Assembly (NCBI GenBank): GCA_027625915.1
Contig: JANTQA010000063.1
Coordinates: 3,739,501 to 3,803,500 of the forward strand
Origin: Anaeramoeba flamelloides
Taxonomy: Eukaryota > Metamonada > Anaeramoebidae
Length of the DNA stretch: 64,000 nucleotides
Reading direction: 5' to 3'
Shown one piece after another: positions 1 to 11,031 of the stretch (its first letter is position 1; each line of letters begins with the position of its first letter). The notes beneath the pieces were generated by a model. The model was not told the origin of the DNA, did not search any database, and worked only from the letters and a program-made list of their open reading frames with translations. The translations under genes and the position numbers were made by a program.

Positions 1-84
1 TTACAAACAAGAGAGTTTCATGTGTTTACCTTTGAAGAGGGTGTTCCAAAGAATTACGAGAAAAGATTCACAATTAGAATGTAG
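1..84 (+). CDS. 3' end of an unidentified protein-coding gene (partial)
   Basis: The first 84 bases are open in frame 1 and end in TAG at 82-84. They encode about 27 residues ending ...EKRFTIRM. The stretch is clearly richer in G and C than what follows and has a mixed, protein-like composition (REFHVFTFEEG, then VPKNYEKRF). The A/T-rich spacer begins right after the stop. This is most likely the last exon of a gene that begins before the window. The fragment is too short to name a family. Confidence 0.55.
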   Translation, partial: LQTREFHVFTFEEGVPKNYEKRFTIRM

Positions 85-2330
85 AAAAAATTACAATATG
101 TTTTTGCATCAAATTTCAAACTAGGTTATTTTCCAATTTATAAATATGTATTTTTTTTTCAAGATCCGAAATTTTTGCAAAATTATTAATTTGGTTTGCA
201 CAATTAACCTACAAAATATTTTCACCGCATTTTCATGATCCTTTTTCAACATAGAATACCAAATTACAACCCAAAATATAGCAATTAATGTCATACTAAA
301 AAAAAAACATACAAATAAATAAAGTTATTAATAACAAATTATAACATACCTCTTTGAAAACTCGATCTGAAAAAGGAAAATGAATCAAATTTTTTTCGAT
401 TTATTTGACAAATTGAATAAAATATTAGATTCTGTTGTAAAAATCAAAGATTTTTAAGAGAATGGAATATTACTTTTTAAGAAATTGTAATCTATTGTTT
501 TTCTTTCACTTTGAGAAAAAATCCAAATTATTCGAATTTGTTTCTATTTTTAAAACTATTACACTTAACCAAAGTTTGAAAAGAAAAAAATTAAAAAAGG
601 CCTGAAAAGAGATTTATTTGAGTTTGTTTGCTTGTTAAAATCATAATTAAAAACTATTTTTCTTACTCAAATTTTCAAAATAATTATTTTTTCGAAATGA
701 AAACTCATGCTGACATAAATATTTGATCCTAATTGGCTGTCTTCCTTTGTTTTAAAAAAGTCACTACACTAAAAACGCAACTTAATTCATTTCATTTCAC
801 TTTAAAAAAAGCTTTTAACGAGATAAGATATTTTCTTCTTTTGATTAAATTAAAAGAGATTTTCATTTTGTTTTTTATCAAAATTGCAAAAATATCGAAA
901 AAGGAAAATGTCGAAATCAAAACCAAAGCTGTACTTTGAAACAGTAATCGTCTTTTCGAGATAAATATGAAAATTCTAAAATATCTTCACTTTTCGCTAT
1001 TTTTTTACATAATTAAAAAATTACATTCGTTTTCTTAGGTTTCAAAATTAAAACAACTCAAAAGAGAATGGTAATCAGAGAACTATTTGTTTCTCAATGA
1101 TTTCCAAAACCAAAAAATTAGTAGTTTTTTGATGTGAGAAAAAGTACTTTTTCCAAAAAGCAATTCTTTAGAAGAAAAATTAGAAATCTATTTTCTCAGA
1201 TTGACCTAAATTATAATTTTTATCTTAAAATCCAAATAAGAATCTTAATTAAATCTCCATAAACATCTACTAATTGTTTTGGTAACTAGTTTGATGGTGT
1301 TTTGGTCACTAATAATTCCAGGAAGAAACAAATTGTAAACTTTCAATAAAACTTTTCCTTTTTTAAATCGAAAATTTATAATCCTTATTCATTTAACAAA
1401 AAAAAAAAAAAAATTCAAAACATAAGAATATGTAAAAAGATCTCTGAAATTAATGCAAAAGGGTTTCGTGGTTTCCATTATTGTTGTCAAGATCAGATTA
1501 TAAAAAATTGAAAGTGAAAAGCAAAAATAATTAGCTTAAAAAAAGAGAAAAATTAAAGAAAAATTAAGAAAGTTTTAAAAGTTGAAAAATTGTTAAAAAG
1601 ATTATTCATCATAACCTTTTGTTTGAACGTGTCAATTTTATCGTAAGAAATGGTGAATTTGTTTCCTATTTTTTTCAAAAAAGAATTTAACTGTTACTAT
1701 TTATTAAACTTTTAGATCTTGTAGGTTTTCAAAAATCTAATTACTGTGATTATTCCAGAAAACGGCAGCATACGGAGATATGGAACGTTCATTAGTGATC
1801 ACTTTTTGTTTTGGTAAAATTTCTTTTTTGATCTCCAATTTAATTTTGAAAAAAAAAAATTAAATCTTTTCTTCTAAATAATAACCCTTTTATAATTTTG
1901 AAAAAAATATGAATTTATTCGTTCTGATCTCTTATCCACAAAAATCGAATTAACTCACCAACAAACAATTTCATGGTTATTCAACGTGTCAAGTAAATTT
2001 GCCATTTGTAAATATTCTTATCTCAATTATGTTATTTACCAAGATTTAGATCACTCAAGATTAATTATAATGGTTTAAAACAGATCATTAGCCAAAGAAA
2101 AAAAAACCTTTCTTAAAAATAAAGTAAATTTTTATATTTAGGAATTTTTAATTGAGAGATATCTTTCGAAAAGTTTTCAATTTGTCAACTTTAATAAGAA
2201 TAGAAATATGGTGTGTAAATTTCGATTTATTTATCAAAATCTTTCTCAACAAATTTAATTTTATATTTTTAAACTTATTTCATTTTTTTTTTTTTTGTAT
2301 AGTATTTATATTCATTTAGAATTGGCATTA
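85..2330. other. A/T-rich spacer without a recognisable gene
   Basis: Mostly A/T homopolymer-rich sequence with stops in all frames. The one exception is a G+C-richer patch at about 1755-1814, flanked by TTCCAG on the left and GTAAAA on the right, which could be a small exon (see findings). A 68-codon open stretch at 733-939 begins with TTG and has the K/F/I/L composition of spacer DNA, so it is not called. Confidence 0.6.
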
Positions 2331-3374
2331 ATGAACTTAATAACAAACACGTACCAAAACAAATCAACAAATTTCCATCAAGTAAATAAGCAAATAATTG
2401 ATTTCACTCATAATTGTGGATGTTCCAAAAAAGATGCTTTTCTGTTTTTGAAAAGCGGTAGATTTGATTTTGATGTATGTTTTTGGTTTCTTGTTTCTTT
2501 TGAAATTTCTTGTTTCTTTTTCTTTTTTGCATGAAATTCTAAAAGGATTTTTTCGGGATTTTTATTTTAATTAACCCTTTTTTTTTAAATTTTCGATTTG
2601 CAATACAATAAATTTTTTTTTTATTGAGCAATTTAAAAATCCTTTAACTTTGACACTCTAAAACACGCCCACTTATAACGCTCTAAACTGGTTTTGAATT
2701 TTTTCATCTATCACCTTTTTTAACTTTTTATGTTTCCTTCCTTTTGGATCAATCAAAATTAGTCTTCAGTTGTGCTATTTACTTTGACAAGGCTGATTTC
2801 TCAACCTCAGAGAGGTTTACAGATTGGAGAGAATGAAACAAAGCAAGTCTTTGAAGAGGTAAATTACAACAGCTCTGTTCTTCATCCTAGCCAAGTACAA
2901 CAACAACCAAAAGAAAAAATTACAAATACCACCCAAGCCTCCAATGATTTCAATTTGGAACCCTCAAGACAATCCATAAATCTGGAACCACTAACTTTTC
3001 AAGACAATTCCTTTCTTTCTGATGATAACAAGCCTTTAGAATTTGAGGATTTAAAACGGTATTTAACCCAAAGACCATCCCCTCCTTGGAGAGAAAGGCT
3101 GCGTGCTTTCAAGTTGTACGAGAAGGAATTTGTTATGGGGTTCCCAGAGGCCCTATACACCCATGAAAACATCATCATAGATAAAAGCATTTTCAAATTA
3201 TATCTTGACATTAATAATGGCGAGGTCTCTTCGAAAAACCTTCAAAGGGGGGTGACTGCATATTTAGAAAGGATCGGCTTTAGCAAAATTCAAAATCGAA
3301 GTAGAACGTTTATGGAATTTTACTGGAGCAAGTCTGCAATTATCAAAAAAAGACACAATTTTACTTTTTTCTAA
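2331..3374 (+). CDS. UBA-like domain protein, two exons (2331-2474, 2763-3374)
   Basis: Exon 1 starts at ATG 2331 and ends at 2474 before a GTATGT donor. Exon 2 starts at 2763 after ATTAG in the same phase, giving about 251 residues. Residues about 19-60 (QIIDFTHNCGCSKKDAFLFL, then a Gly-Arg-Phe-Asp-Phe-Asp turn, running over the splice into SSVVLF) match the three-helix UBA-like pattern at the start of UBX/p47 and TAP-C proteins: an FT.C...A..FL helix, then D.d.AV. Such domains bind ubiquitin. The middle is Gln/Asn-rich and disordered. The last 110 residues are folded-looking, with a Pro/Trp motif (RPSPPWRERL) and a final basic helix, but I do not recognise them. The intron is 288 nt. An upstream exon cannot be excluded. 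Confidence 0.6.
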
Positions 3375-4091
3375 CCACTGTTTGTCTGCTATCCGTTTTG
3401 TTTAGCTTTGGATAAAATAAATTTTTTCTCTCAAATTGTTTGTTTTTGATTTTATTTTATTTTGCTATATAGCTTTTTTTATTTTGATCGTTGAAATATG
3501 TAAAGCGAACAATTTGTCGAAAAATAAATTAAACAATATTACATGTGCATAAAAGTTTTATCATGGTTGTCGAATCTTTCAACTATTTTATATTTTACAG
3601 TGGTTCTATTATTAAATCAACATTTTCAAGAATTGGGATATTTGACGATTTATTTTATCTTTTATTGTCAAGATTATGATTTTTTTTGTAAAGATGAATG
3701 AAAATTTGGTTTCTTTTAGTTTGTTTTATATAATAATCCTAAGGACTATGTTTTCAGTTGAAAACAGTGAAATTATCTCTCAAAACACTGTTCAAAGAAT
3801 TCAATAATCTCATTTAGATTTACACACTGAAAATTTCTTTTTGAAAAAAATGATGAAATTTTCAGAATCTCAATATTTTTACCACTTTTTCCTGTGATAA
3901 GCCCTTCCAAAAAAATGATTTTTTGATTTCGTAATACCATTTCGAATCTAGAAACACAAAAAAAAATTACCATGTTTGTTCTAAATATTTTATACAGTTT
4001 TATTTTGACACTTTTGAAAGATTGAAAATTTGAACCCAATTGTTTTGAAAAATTCACCTAACTGTTTGTTTCTAAAATAAAAATATTAAAC

Positions 4092-4290
4092 CCAGTTCCA
4101 CTTTTAAGACACAAAATTTGGAGGAAATTTAAGGTAAACAAAAAAAAAACTCAAATTAAGGCACAAAATTCAAATTCTAGGAAAAATAAAATTGATTAAA
4201 AAAAAAAATTCCAAATAATGTTCCTTAATTTGAGATTTTTTTATACCTTAAATTTTTTCCAAAGGTTGTATCTTAAAACTCAAACTTACT
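4092..4290. mobile_element. Family A palindromic MITE, copy A1 (degraded)
   Basis: Begins CCCAGTTCCACTTTTAAG and ends in the complementary order (...CTTAAAACTCAAACTTAC). The inner arms keep the family's TCAAATTAAGGCACAAAATT and TTAATTTGAGA blocks. It is the most diverged of the 13 copies, and neither end keeps CAGTCAG or a clean TA flank. It is therefore probably the oldest insertion here. Confidence 0.7.
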
Positions 4291-5558
4291 TTATTATAGC
4301 GATAATATTGAATATTGCGATTTACTAAAATATCTTGAATTGATAAAAATAATAAAAAAATTTGTAACTTTATTGGAACTTGAGCACAGATATCATCAAA
4401 ACCTATATTTATTGTGAAATTTTTAAATAAATCCTAAAATAGTTAAATATTTCTAACAAATGGGATAGTTTCTTTTGTTACTATTCATAATATATTTTGA
4501 AAATATATTCTAATATTTTTTTAAAAATCAAAATAAATGGCTTTATTCTTTTACAATTTATTAAATTAACATTACTAAAACGAATCACAAAATGTATAAA
4601 AAATATGAATTCATCAACAAAAGAATAATTTAATAACTATGGAATTATATAAATAAAGAAAATGAATTATCTCTTAAAAGATTTATGATTACAAAAATCT
4701 ATAACGAATGAATAAATACCAATTAAATTTGAAATTCTATTTTCTAACGTAGAATTTTGAAAAAAATATTTATTCGTTATTTTTACTTTTATAAGATCTC
4801 CAGAATATTTAGATTTTGAGAATTTTTTTTGATATGGTTATATTCAAATAATTACAAAATATTATATAAAGTAAAATCTGAAAATATACAAAGCAATGGA
4901 TTTAGTCTCAGATCTTCGAAAAGTAATTCAATATAAAAATTAAAAATAAATTTCTCAGATTGTAATTTTTTTTAAAAATTTATTGTATCTTAAATTTTAA
5001 TTGTTGATATAATTAAAATGAAAGTTAATATTTTTATTTATTTATTTTTTTTTTTGGAGAATCAAATTCTTATATTTTTTCTTATTTTCTTGATTTTCTT
5101 TTTTTTTTTAAGACAATTTGAAAAAAAATATCTGAAAATTCTAACTTTAAAAAAATTGAGGTTTTGTGATTTCAGTTAAAATTCATCAAACTGTTTAAAA
5201 ATCCCATTGTTAACAATTTTAATTTTTCAAAGAAATTGAGAATTTTTGTACAAGACTTTTCAATGAAAGGTATTAAAATAATTTTTTAACATTTTATTTT
5301 TTTTTTCATAATAGATCATTTTTCTGATATTTTTTTTAAAAATATCAACCCTAAAATCCGATGTTTATTATTTCTATAATATTTATAAACATTCTAAAGT
5401 TGTTTTATTCTTTAACAAAATGATATATTCATTTTTATATGTTCCACTTTATTTGTAATGGGGCTTAGTATATATTCCACTTGTTGACTATTTAAAAATT
5501 TTTTTAATCGAACTAATTCAAGAAATAAATTGAATGATTCCATTTTGAATAAACTGTT

Positions 5559-5827
5559 ATACTCATGCTTGGCTAAATATACCTTCATTATTCAATTAAA
5601 AATAAAAACTTTTTTTTAAAAATTTTGGAATTAGGAAAGTGCCCACAGGTGCCTAACTTTTCCATGAATCAAATGAATAGAGAAAAAACAAAGATTTTTC
5701 TCAATTCTTTTAATTCCTCAAAAAGCTAAAAACAGTTTTTTTTAATTTGAGAAATAAAACCAAAATTAAATAAATTTTTGGTTTATTTCTCAAATTAAAA
5801 ATAAAACTAATGGCAAGCATGAGGTAT
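5559..5827. mobile_element. Family B double-hairpin repeat, copy B1
   Basis: The ends are inverted (ATACTCATGCTTGG on the left, CAAGCATGAGGTAT on the right). Inside are two consecutive hairpins. The first pairs CTAACTTTTCC with AAAAAGCTA around 5655-5730. The second pairs AATTTGAGAAATAAA with TTTATTTCTCAAATT around 5740-5800. A second full copy is at 57178-57445. No coding capacity, so this is probably a non-autonomous DNA element. Confidence 0.6.
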
Positions 5828-6265
5828 TAAAAACTATTCTTGTAAAACAATAATAGAAAAAAAAATAAATAAAAAATTTTTATTTTAAGAGTATTGGTCG
5901 ATATATTCTAATTCTAGATCTCCAACAAAACAATAAGATTCTTCCATCTCATTACATTAATTACCCGATTTTGAAATCCTAATATATGATTTTTTTAAAA
6001 CAATTGAATTAATACCTTATCAAAATATTATTCTCAACGAAAAAATATTAGTTCCCAATTTTTCGTCAAAACTCGATCGGTATATTTAACTTTCATCCAA
6101 AAATTAGGATATCAATTTTTTAAACAATTCTTTTTTTGGCAACCGATAAAATTCAAAGTAAGTTTCAGATCAAATTTCTGAGACTCAAATTCTCAAAAAT
6201 AACTACACACATGATAAGATTACTATTTCTCATTCTTAGATTCATCGGCCTAAAAAAAAATTATG

Positions 6266-6443
6266 TTAAGGACAAATCTCTATTAAATTTTTTTACCTAA
6301 ATCTCTGAGAGATTGAGAAAATTTTTTGTCAATTACTTAGATTCCAAAACCCCTGTTTATTATCAATATTAAACTTATTTCTAGAAAGGGAATCCTTATT
6401 TAGAAATTGGTCAAAAAAATAATAATAGCGACTAGTCCCTTAA
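6266..6443. mobile_element. Family C element, copy C1, TTAA at both ends
   Basis: The left end is TTAAGGACAAATCTCTATTA. The right end reads inwards as TTAAGGGACTAGTCGCTATT. Both carry TTAA at the edge, and the element is 178 bp. Internal blocks (CAATTACTTAGATTC, ATCCTTATTT) recur in C2 and C3. TTAA flanks suggest a piggyBac-like mechanism, but this is inferred from the ends only. Confidence 0.6.
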
Positions 6444-6684
6444 ACATACTTAACAAACATTTATGACTTTTATTCAGCTTTGAGCCTTTTCAAACTTTCA
6501 AACACTTTTAGACAATTGAAAATGCTTTCAAAAACTTTACAATACTGTTAAAGGTCAAACACATTGTAAAAGTGATAATTTATGTTCAAGTCACTCGATT
6601 TTTATACTGTCTAATACATAATTAATCCCATTTTTTTTAACTTTTTCAACTTAAAAAATCATCACAAAGTTTTGTTTTTGCAAT

Positions 6685-8934
6685 ATGAGCAACCAAAATC
6701 CTTATTTCCCACAAAACAAAGTTTTTTATCATTCAAATGTAAGATCCCAGACAACGGTGCAACCAAAAAAAGTGTCTACCTACCAACAAAGTTATCATAA
6801 TGTTGCACCAGACTTGGAAAAAAATGGGGAATTACTGATACTTAAATCCAATCTTAGCTCGAATGAACAGGAGAAAAAAAAAATATTAAAAATGTTAAAT
6901 GAGCTTCAAGAAACAAAAAAGCAATTAGATCAAAGAAAGGGTTTACAATGCTTTGAACAATTGCGTGTGCTCCAAAAAAATGTTCAAGGAAAAACGAATC
7001 GATTACAGCAAACAAACCAACAATATAAAAACCTGAAGAGTGATTATCAGAAATTAACAAGCCAAGATCCTTTCCTAACTACACGCCAGATTCTTAGCTC
7101 TCAGAGTGACAAACAAAAAAAGCCACTTTTACAAAGGTTTGGATCCTTTCCAAATTCGCTTGGCAGTGGATTTAACATTGACCAATCACAAAGGAAAAGG
7201 AAAGTATCAACAAAAACAAAAGCGAAATCAATACAACAACAACACCAACAGCATCAACAACAACAAAAAAAAACCCTTCAACTGCAACCAAAGCCAAACT
7301 TCTTAACCCGAAATAAATTAAATAACTCCACCCCGAGTAAATCTCAAAGAATAAATCATCTCCTACAGGCACAAAAAAAGCATCGAGTAAACAAAGAAAA
7401 ATCCAAATTTCATCATACAAACCAAAAGAGACCCAACAATATTTCAACCCCTTCAACAACAACAACAACAAAAACAAAAACAAAAGTAATGATAACAACA
7501 ACAAATAAAAATTCTACCAACAAAAATATAATTTTGTCACAAAAAATTGAAACAATCAATTGTTCAAAGTATTTGTATAAATTGATAAACCAGTGCACAC
7601 AAAACATCATTCGCGATTTAAGTTCAACCAACACAAATCAAGAATTTGTCAATTTGTTATTTAATTTTATATTTGATAACACTTTTGGAAAGCAACAATC
7701 TTTAGATTTGCAATTGGTTACAAAATATTTAAATTTGTTATCTCGAATTATTGATTATGGTGTTAAGCAAATTCAAAAGCAAAACCAGCTCTATCAAAAG
7801 ATCATAATTACTGTATTGCAATCAATTTTCGATCTTTCACGTGAAACTGGTGCCCACTTTTGGTCAAAATCGGCTTCAGGGGAAGATCCACAAACACCAC
7901 TTATTACTCGGGTTATTAATTACTTAATCTTTTTTTCTGCAAATTTAAACAATTCTAATAGCAAGTGCAACCACAACAGAAGAAATTCCAAGAATGATCA
8001 TAAAAATAGCATTAACAATAAGGGTGACGGCGATGATGATGATGATGATGATGATGATGACCAGGTTAACAAAATATGTGGGCTTTTAATGTCATGTATT
8101 TTATTATTCTTCCAAGTAAATACCTTTGAAGATACTGGGGGGGTGAGGGAAGATGAAATAATCCAAAAGAATTTTTTTCCACTGATCCAAGATAAAATAC
8201 TTGAAAATTTATTAACATCATCTTCACTCCAGATTAGAATTAGCACATTAAAAATTTTGATTGGAATCATAAAATATGAAGCAATCGCGCAAAAAATTTT
8301 TCAAATGCGGATACACGCCGTGGTTAAACGACCAACAAACGAAAAGAAAACGAAAAAGAAAAAGAAAAGGGAAGTGGGGGGGCAAGAAATTACACCCCAA
8401 CTTATTCCTATAGTTATGTATATTTCAGAATCCGCATGCTATAAAAGAAAAGAAATGTCAACCGTTATTTATTTATTGCGGGAATACTCGATACGCTTTC
8501 TTCTTTTATTAATTACCTTCCATCCCAAATATATTTATCAGATTTTTGCAACCTTGGGGGACATTGAACATTTAATAACCCTTTTTAAACAGACAATTGA
8601 ATTGATAACAATTGATGACATACTAAAGCAAACAGTGTTTTTTGCAATTTTAAAAGAAACAACTGAACTTTTTATAATAATTTCTAGTCAAAATTTAAAT
8701 AGTTTCCTATCAAAAATGTCATTCTCAATCCCTCTTATCCTTAATTTAACACAAAGGGTTATTGATCGCATTCAAAACAATAAATTATTTTCCAAAATTA
8801 AACATAATAGAACAGTAAACGAATTACTTACAAAAATGCTAAGATTGCATAATATTATTTCGACAGAATGCCCGAAATATTCATTAAGTTTGACTTTAGA
8901 AAAAAGTAGTGGTTCAGAAGGTTTGGAAAAGTAA
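6685..8934 (+). CDS. 749-residue coiled-coil and helical-repeat protein, possibly ATRIP/Rad26-like
   Basis: A single uninterrupted frame starts at ATG 6685, the first ATG after an A/T-rich leader, and ends in TAA. Residues about 40-115 form a charged coiled coil beginning DLEKNGELLILKSNL. Residues 170-280 are low-complexity (Gln, Asn, Thr and Lys runs). Residues about 290-400 and 460-749 are Leu/Ile-rich amphipathic helices of the HEAT/armadillo type, split by a run of ten Asp near residue 450. The order coiled coil, then helical solenoid, the length (human ATRIP is 791), and the GE(L/I).I.(K/R) coiled-coil start recall ATRIP/Ddc2/Rad26, the partner of the ATR checkpoint kinase. This is a guess from architecture; the gene itself is secure. 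Unlike the other genes here it has no visible intron. Confidence 0.85.
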   Translation: MSNQNPYFPQNKVFYHSNVRSQTTVQPKKVSTYQQSYHNVAPDLEKNGELLILKSNLSSNEQEKKKILKMLNELQETKKQLDQRKGLQCFEQLRVLQKNVQGKTNRLQQTNQQYKNLKSDYQKLTSQDPFLTTRQILSSQSDKQKKPLLQRFGSFPNSLGSGFNIDQSQRKRKVSTKTKAKSIQQQHQQHQQQQKKTLQLQPKPNFLTRNKLNNSTPSKSQRINHLLQAQKKHRVNKEKSKFHHTNQKRPNNISTPSTTTTTKTKTKVMITTTNKNSTNKNIILSQKIETINCSKYLYKLINQCTQNIIRDLSSTNTNQEFVNLLFNFIFDNTFGKQQSLDLQLVTKYLNLLSRIIDYGVKQIQKQNQLYQKIIITVLQSIFDLSRETGAHFWSKSASGEDPQTPLITRVINYLIFFSANLNNSNSKCNHNRRNSKNDHKNSINNKGDGDDDDDDDDDDQVNKICGLLMSCILLFFQVNTFEDTGGVREDEIIQKNFFPLIQDKILENLLTSSSLQIRISTLKILIGIIKYEAIAQKIFQMRIHAVVKRPTNEKKTKKKKKREVGGQEITPQLIPIVMYISESACYKRKEMSTVIYLLREYSIRFLLLLITFHPKYIYQIFATLGDIEHLITLFKQTIELITIDDILKQTVFFAILKETTELFIIISSQNLNSFLSKMSFSIPLILNLTQRVIDRIQNNKLFSKIKHNRTVNELLTKMLRLHNIISTECPKYSLSLTLEKSSGSEGLEK

Positions 8935-10425
8935 TCAATTCTTTTGATTTTAAAAGAAACACTGGTTTGCATATTTATTAAATACAACAACTTTTTTTTT
9001 TTTTTTTTTTGATTATCTTTTGCAAAATAAAAATTGAAAAATTTTATTCCTAAATTTAAAAAACAGAAACTAAAGAATTTTTTTAAAATTCCAAATTAAG
9101 GGAGTAGTATTTTTTAAAAATAAAATGAAATCTTAAAAAGATCATAAACAATTTTTTTTTTGTAATTTGTGTTTTGGTTTATGAAATGGATGTGTTAACC
9201 TCATCTAAACAATTTATTAATTTGAGTATATTTTTTGAAATCCCAAAATTTACATGTTTCAAATATATAAGGAAAAAAAAAAAAGTAAACATATTATTAT
9301 TATTAACAATTAAATTAATTCTTGAAAATGGTGTAACTTATTTTTCGTTTTATTTTGGAAAGTGTTGATTTTGAATTCAAATTTTTTAAATAATTGATTA
9401 TTTTTAATAATTAATATTTCAATTCAAATCTCAGCCAATAAAACTATTTGAAGTGTAAGGGATTAAATAAATGAAAATTTGATAGAAGTTTAACAAAACT
9501 TTATCAATTAAATTTTAGGATCTATTCAGTAAAAATCTTTTATTTTTTATCGTTTGGAAAAAGTTATTCTCTGGTTTTCAAAAATGAAAAAAAAGTGAAA
9601 AAGAATTTTCAGTTTTAAAAAATTTATTTAACTATTTATTTTATCTTATTCAGAAGAATTATTCAATCAATTTTAATGATTTTTGGAATAAAAAAATTGG
9701 TTTTGAATTTTGTGGATAAAGTTACTTAATTCCCCATTATCTTTTAGAATTTTTTTTTTTGAAAAATTGAATTTCATCTTAAAATTAAAATATAATTGAC
9801 AAGTAAAATTTGTAAATTACTTTGTAAATTTAATAGTTATAACTGTCCTTCTTAAAGGTATATATACTGTTTATCAATAATTTAAATAAATCAATTTTTT
9901 AGTAAACTAAAATAATAATCTCGTGATAGAAAAAAAAAATATTTTAATATTTCTGGTAACAAAGTCTTATTATTAGTGTAAAAATGGGTATAAACATGCT
10001 AAAAAATTTTTATAATGTGAAAAATAAAATGAATTTATGTTTGTTTTTTCATTAAAAATGGAAAATCAAATTGATCCTCCTGAAAAAAATTTCTTTTTGC
10101 TTAACTTTGTCAGATCAGGAATTTTTTAACACGGCCATCTACAAAATTTGTAACTTGAGAATATCACCAAAAAAAATATTTTAAAATTTTGCCTTCTCGT
10201 TGCCAATTTCTGATTGTTTAATTGGAGTTTTCCCAAAGTTTTATTTTTAGTTATCATTGAAAAAAATTATTTAATTAAATCAAACAATTTATATATCACA
10301 AATGATCTTATTGTTCAGAAATAATAACATTACTAAAAATTTCGTAAAAAAAAATTATTTAATATTTAAATTTTTTTTTTTTGGTCATTGAATCGAAATA
10401 AATTGTAAAAAGTGAGAAAAATATA

Positions 10426-10622
10426 CAGTCAGTTCCACTTTTAAGGAACAAACTTTAAACTAAATTTAAGACACAGAAAAATTTTCAAATCAAGGCACAA
10501 AATTAAAATTCCAGTAAAATAAAATGTGTAAATAAAAAAAAATTAAAAATGTACTTTAATTTGAGATTTTTCTGTGCTTTAAATTTCTTTGAAAGTTTCT
10601 ATCTTGAAAGTGGATCTGACTG
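10426..10622. mobile_element. Family A palindromic MITE, copy A2
   Basis: CAGTCAGTTCCACTTTTAAG at the left and ...GGATCTGACTG at the right, with TA at 10424-10425 and 10623-10624. The arms are diverged (AAGGAACAAA, AAGACACAGA) but still show three spaced direct repeats. Confidence 0.85.
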
Positions 10623-10837
10623 TAAGATTCAAAAAAAAAAAAAAAAATGCCCCATTTTTTGGAAATAACTTTTATTTAGATACTGGGTGTTTATTTTTAT
10701 TTTAAAAAATTGCAAAGATATGTGAATATTATATGGAATAAATGATCTTCCTAAAAGACCCGTCTATTATTCATTCATTGTTAAAATTTCATTTGGTATA
10801 GTATAATATAAGTGGTTTTTTTATGAATTCATATGTA

Positions 10838-11031
10838 CAGTCAGTTCCACTTTTATGGCACAAACTTTAAATGAAATTTAAGGTACAAAAAAAGTTTAAA
10901 TTAAGTACAAAATCCAAATTCTAGTAAAATAATTTGTGAAAAAAAAATTCCAAAAAATGTACTTTAATTTGAGATAGTTATGTGCCTTAAATTTAGTTCA
11001 AAGTTTGTATCTTTAAAAGTGTAATTTACTG
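10838..11031. mobile_element. Family A palindromic MITE, copy A3
   Basis: CAGTCAGTTCCACTTTTATG to ...GTAATTTACTG between TA dinucleotides, only about 215 bp from copy A2. Moderately diverged, with one internal repeat shortened (TTAAGTACAAA). Confidence 0.85.

Larger units (their letters stand above)
3375..6684. other. A/T-rich spacer with three small repeats
   Basis: No gene is supported. The spacer holds one degraded family A element (4092-4290), one family B double hairpin (5559-5827) and one family C element (6266-6443), each listed separately. A 94-codon minus-strand open stretch at 3773-4057 has spacer-like composition and no motif, so it is left out. Confidence 0.6.

Noticed and set aside
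3773-4057. 94-codon minus-strand frame
   Set aside because: No motif, spacer-like composition, no matching exon and no similarity to other frames in the window.
6854-8270. Minus-strand frames within 6685-8934
   Set aside because: Antisense shadows of the intact 749-residue gene, giving Leu/Val/Phe runs from Gln/Asn codons.
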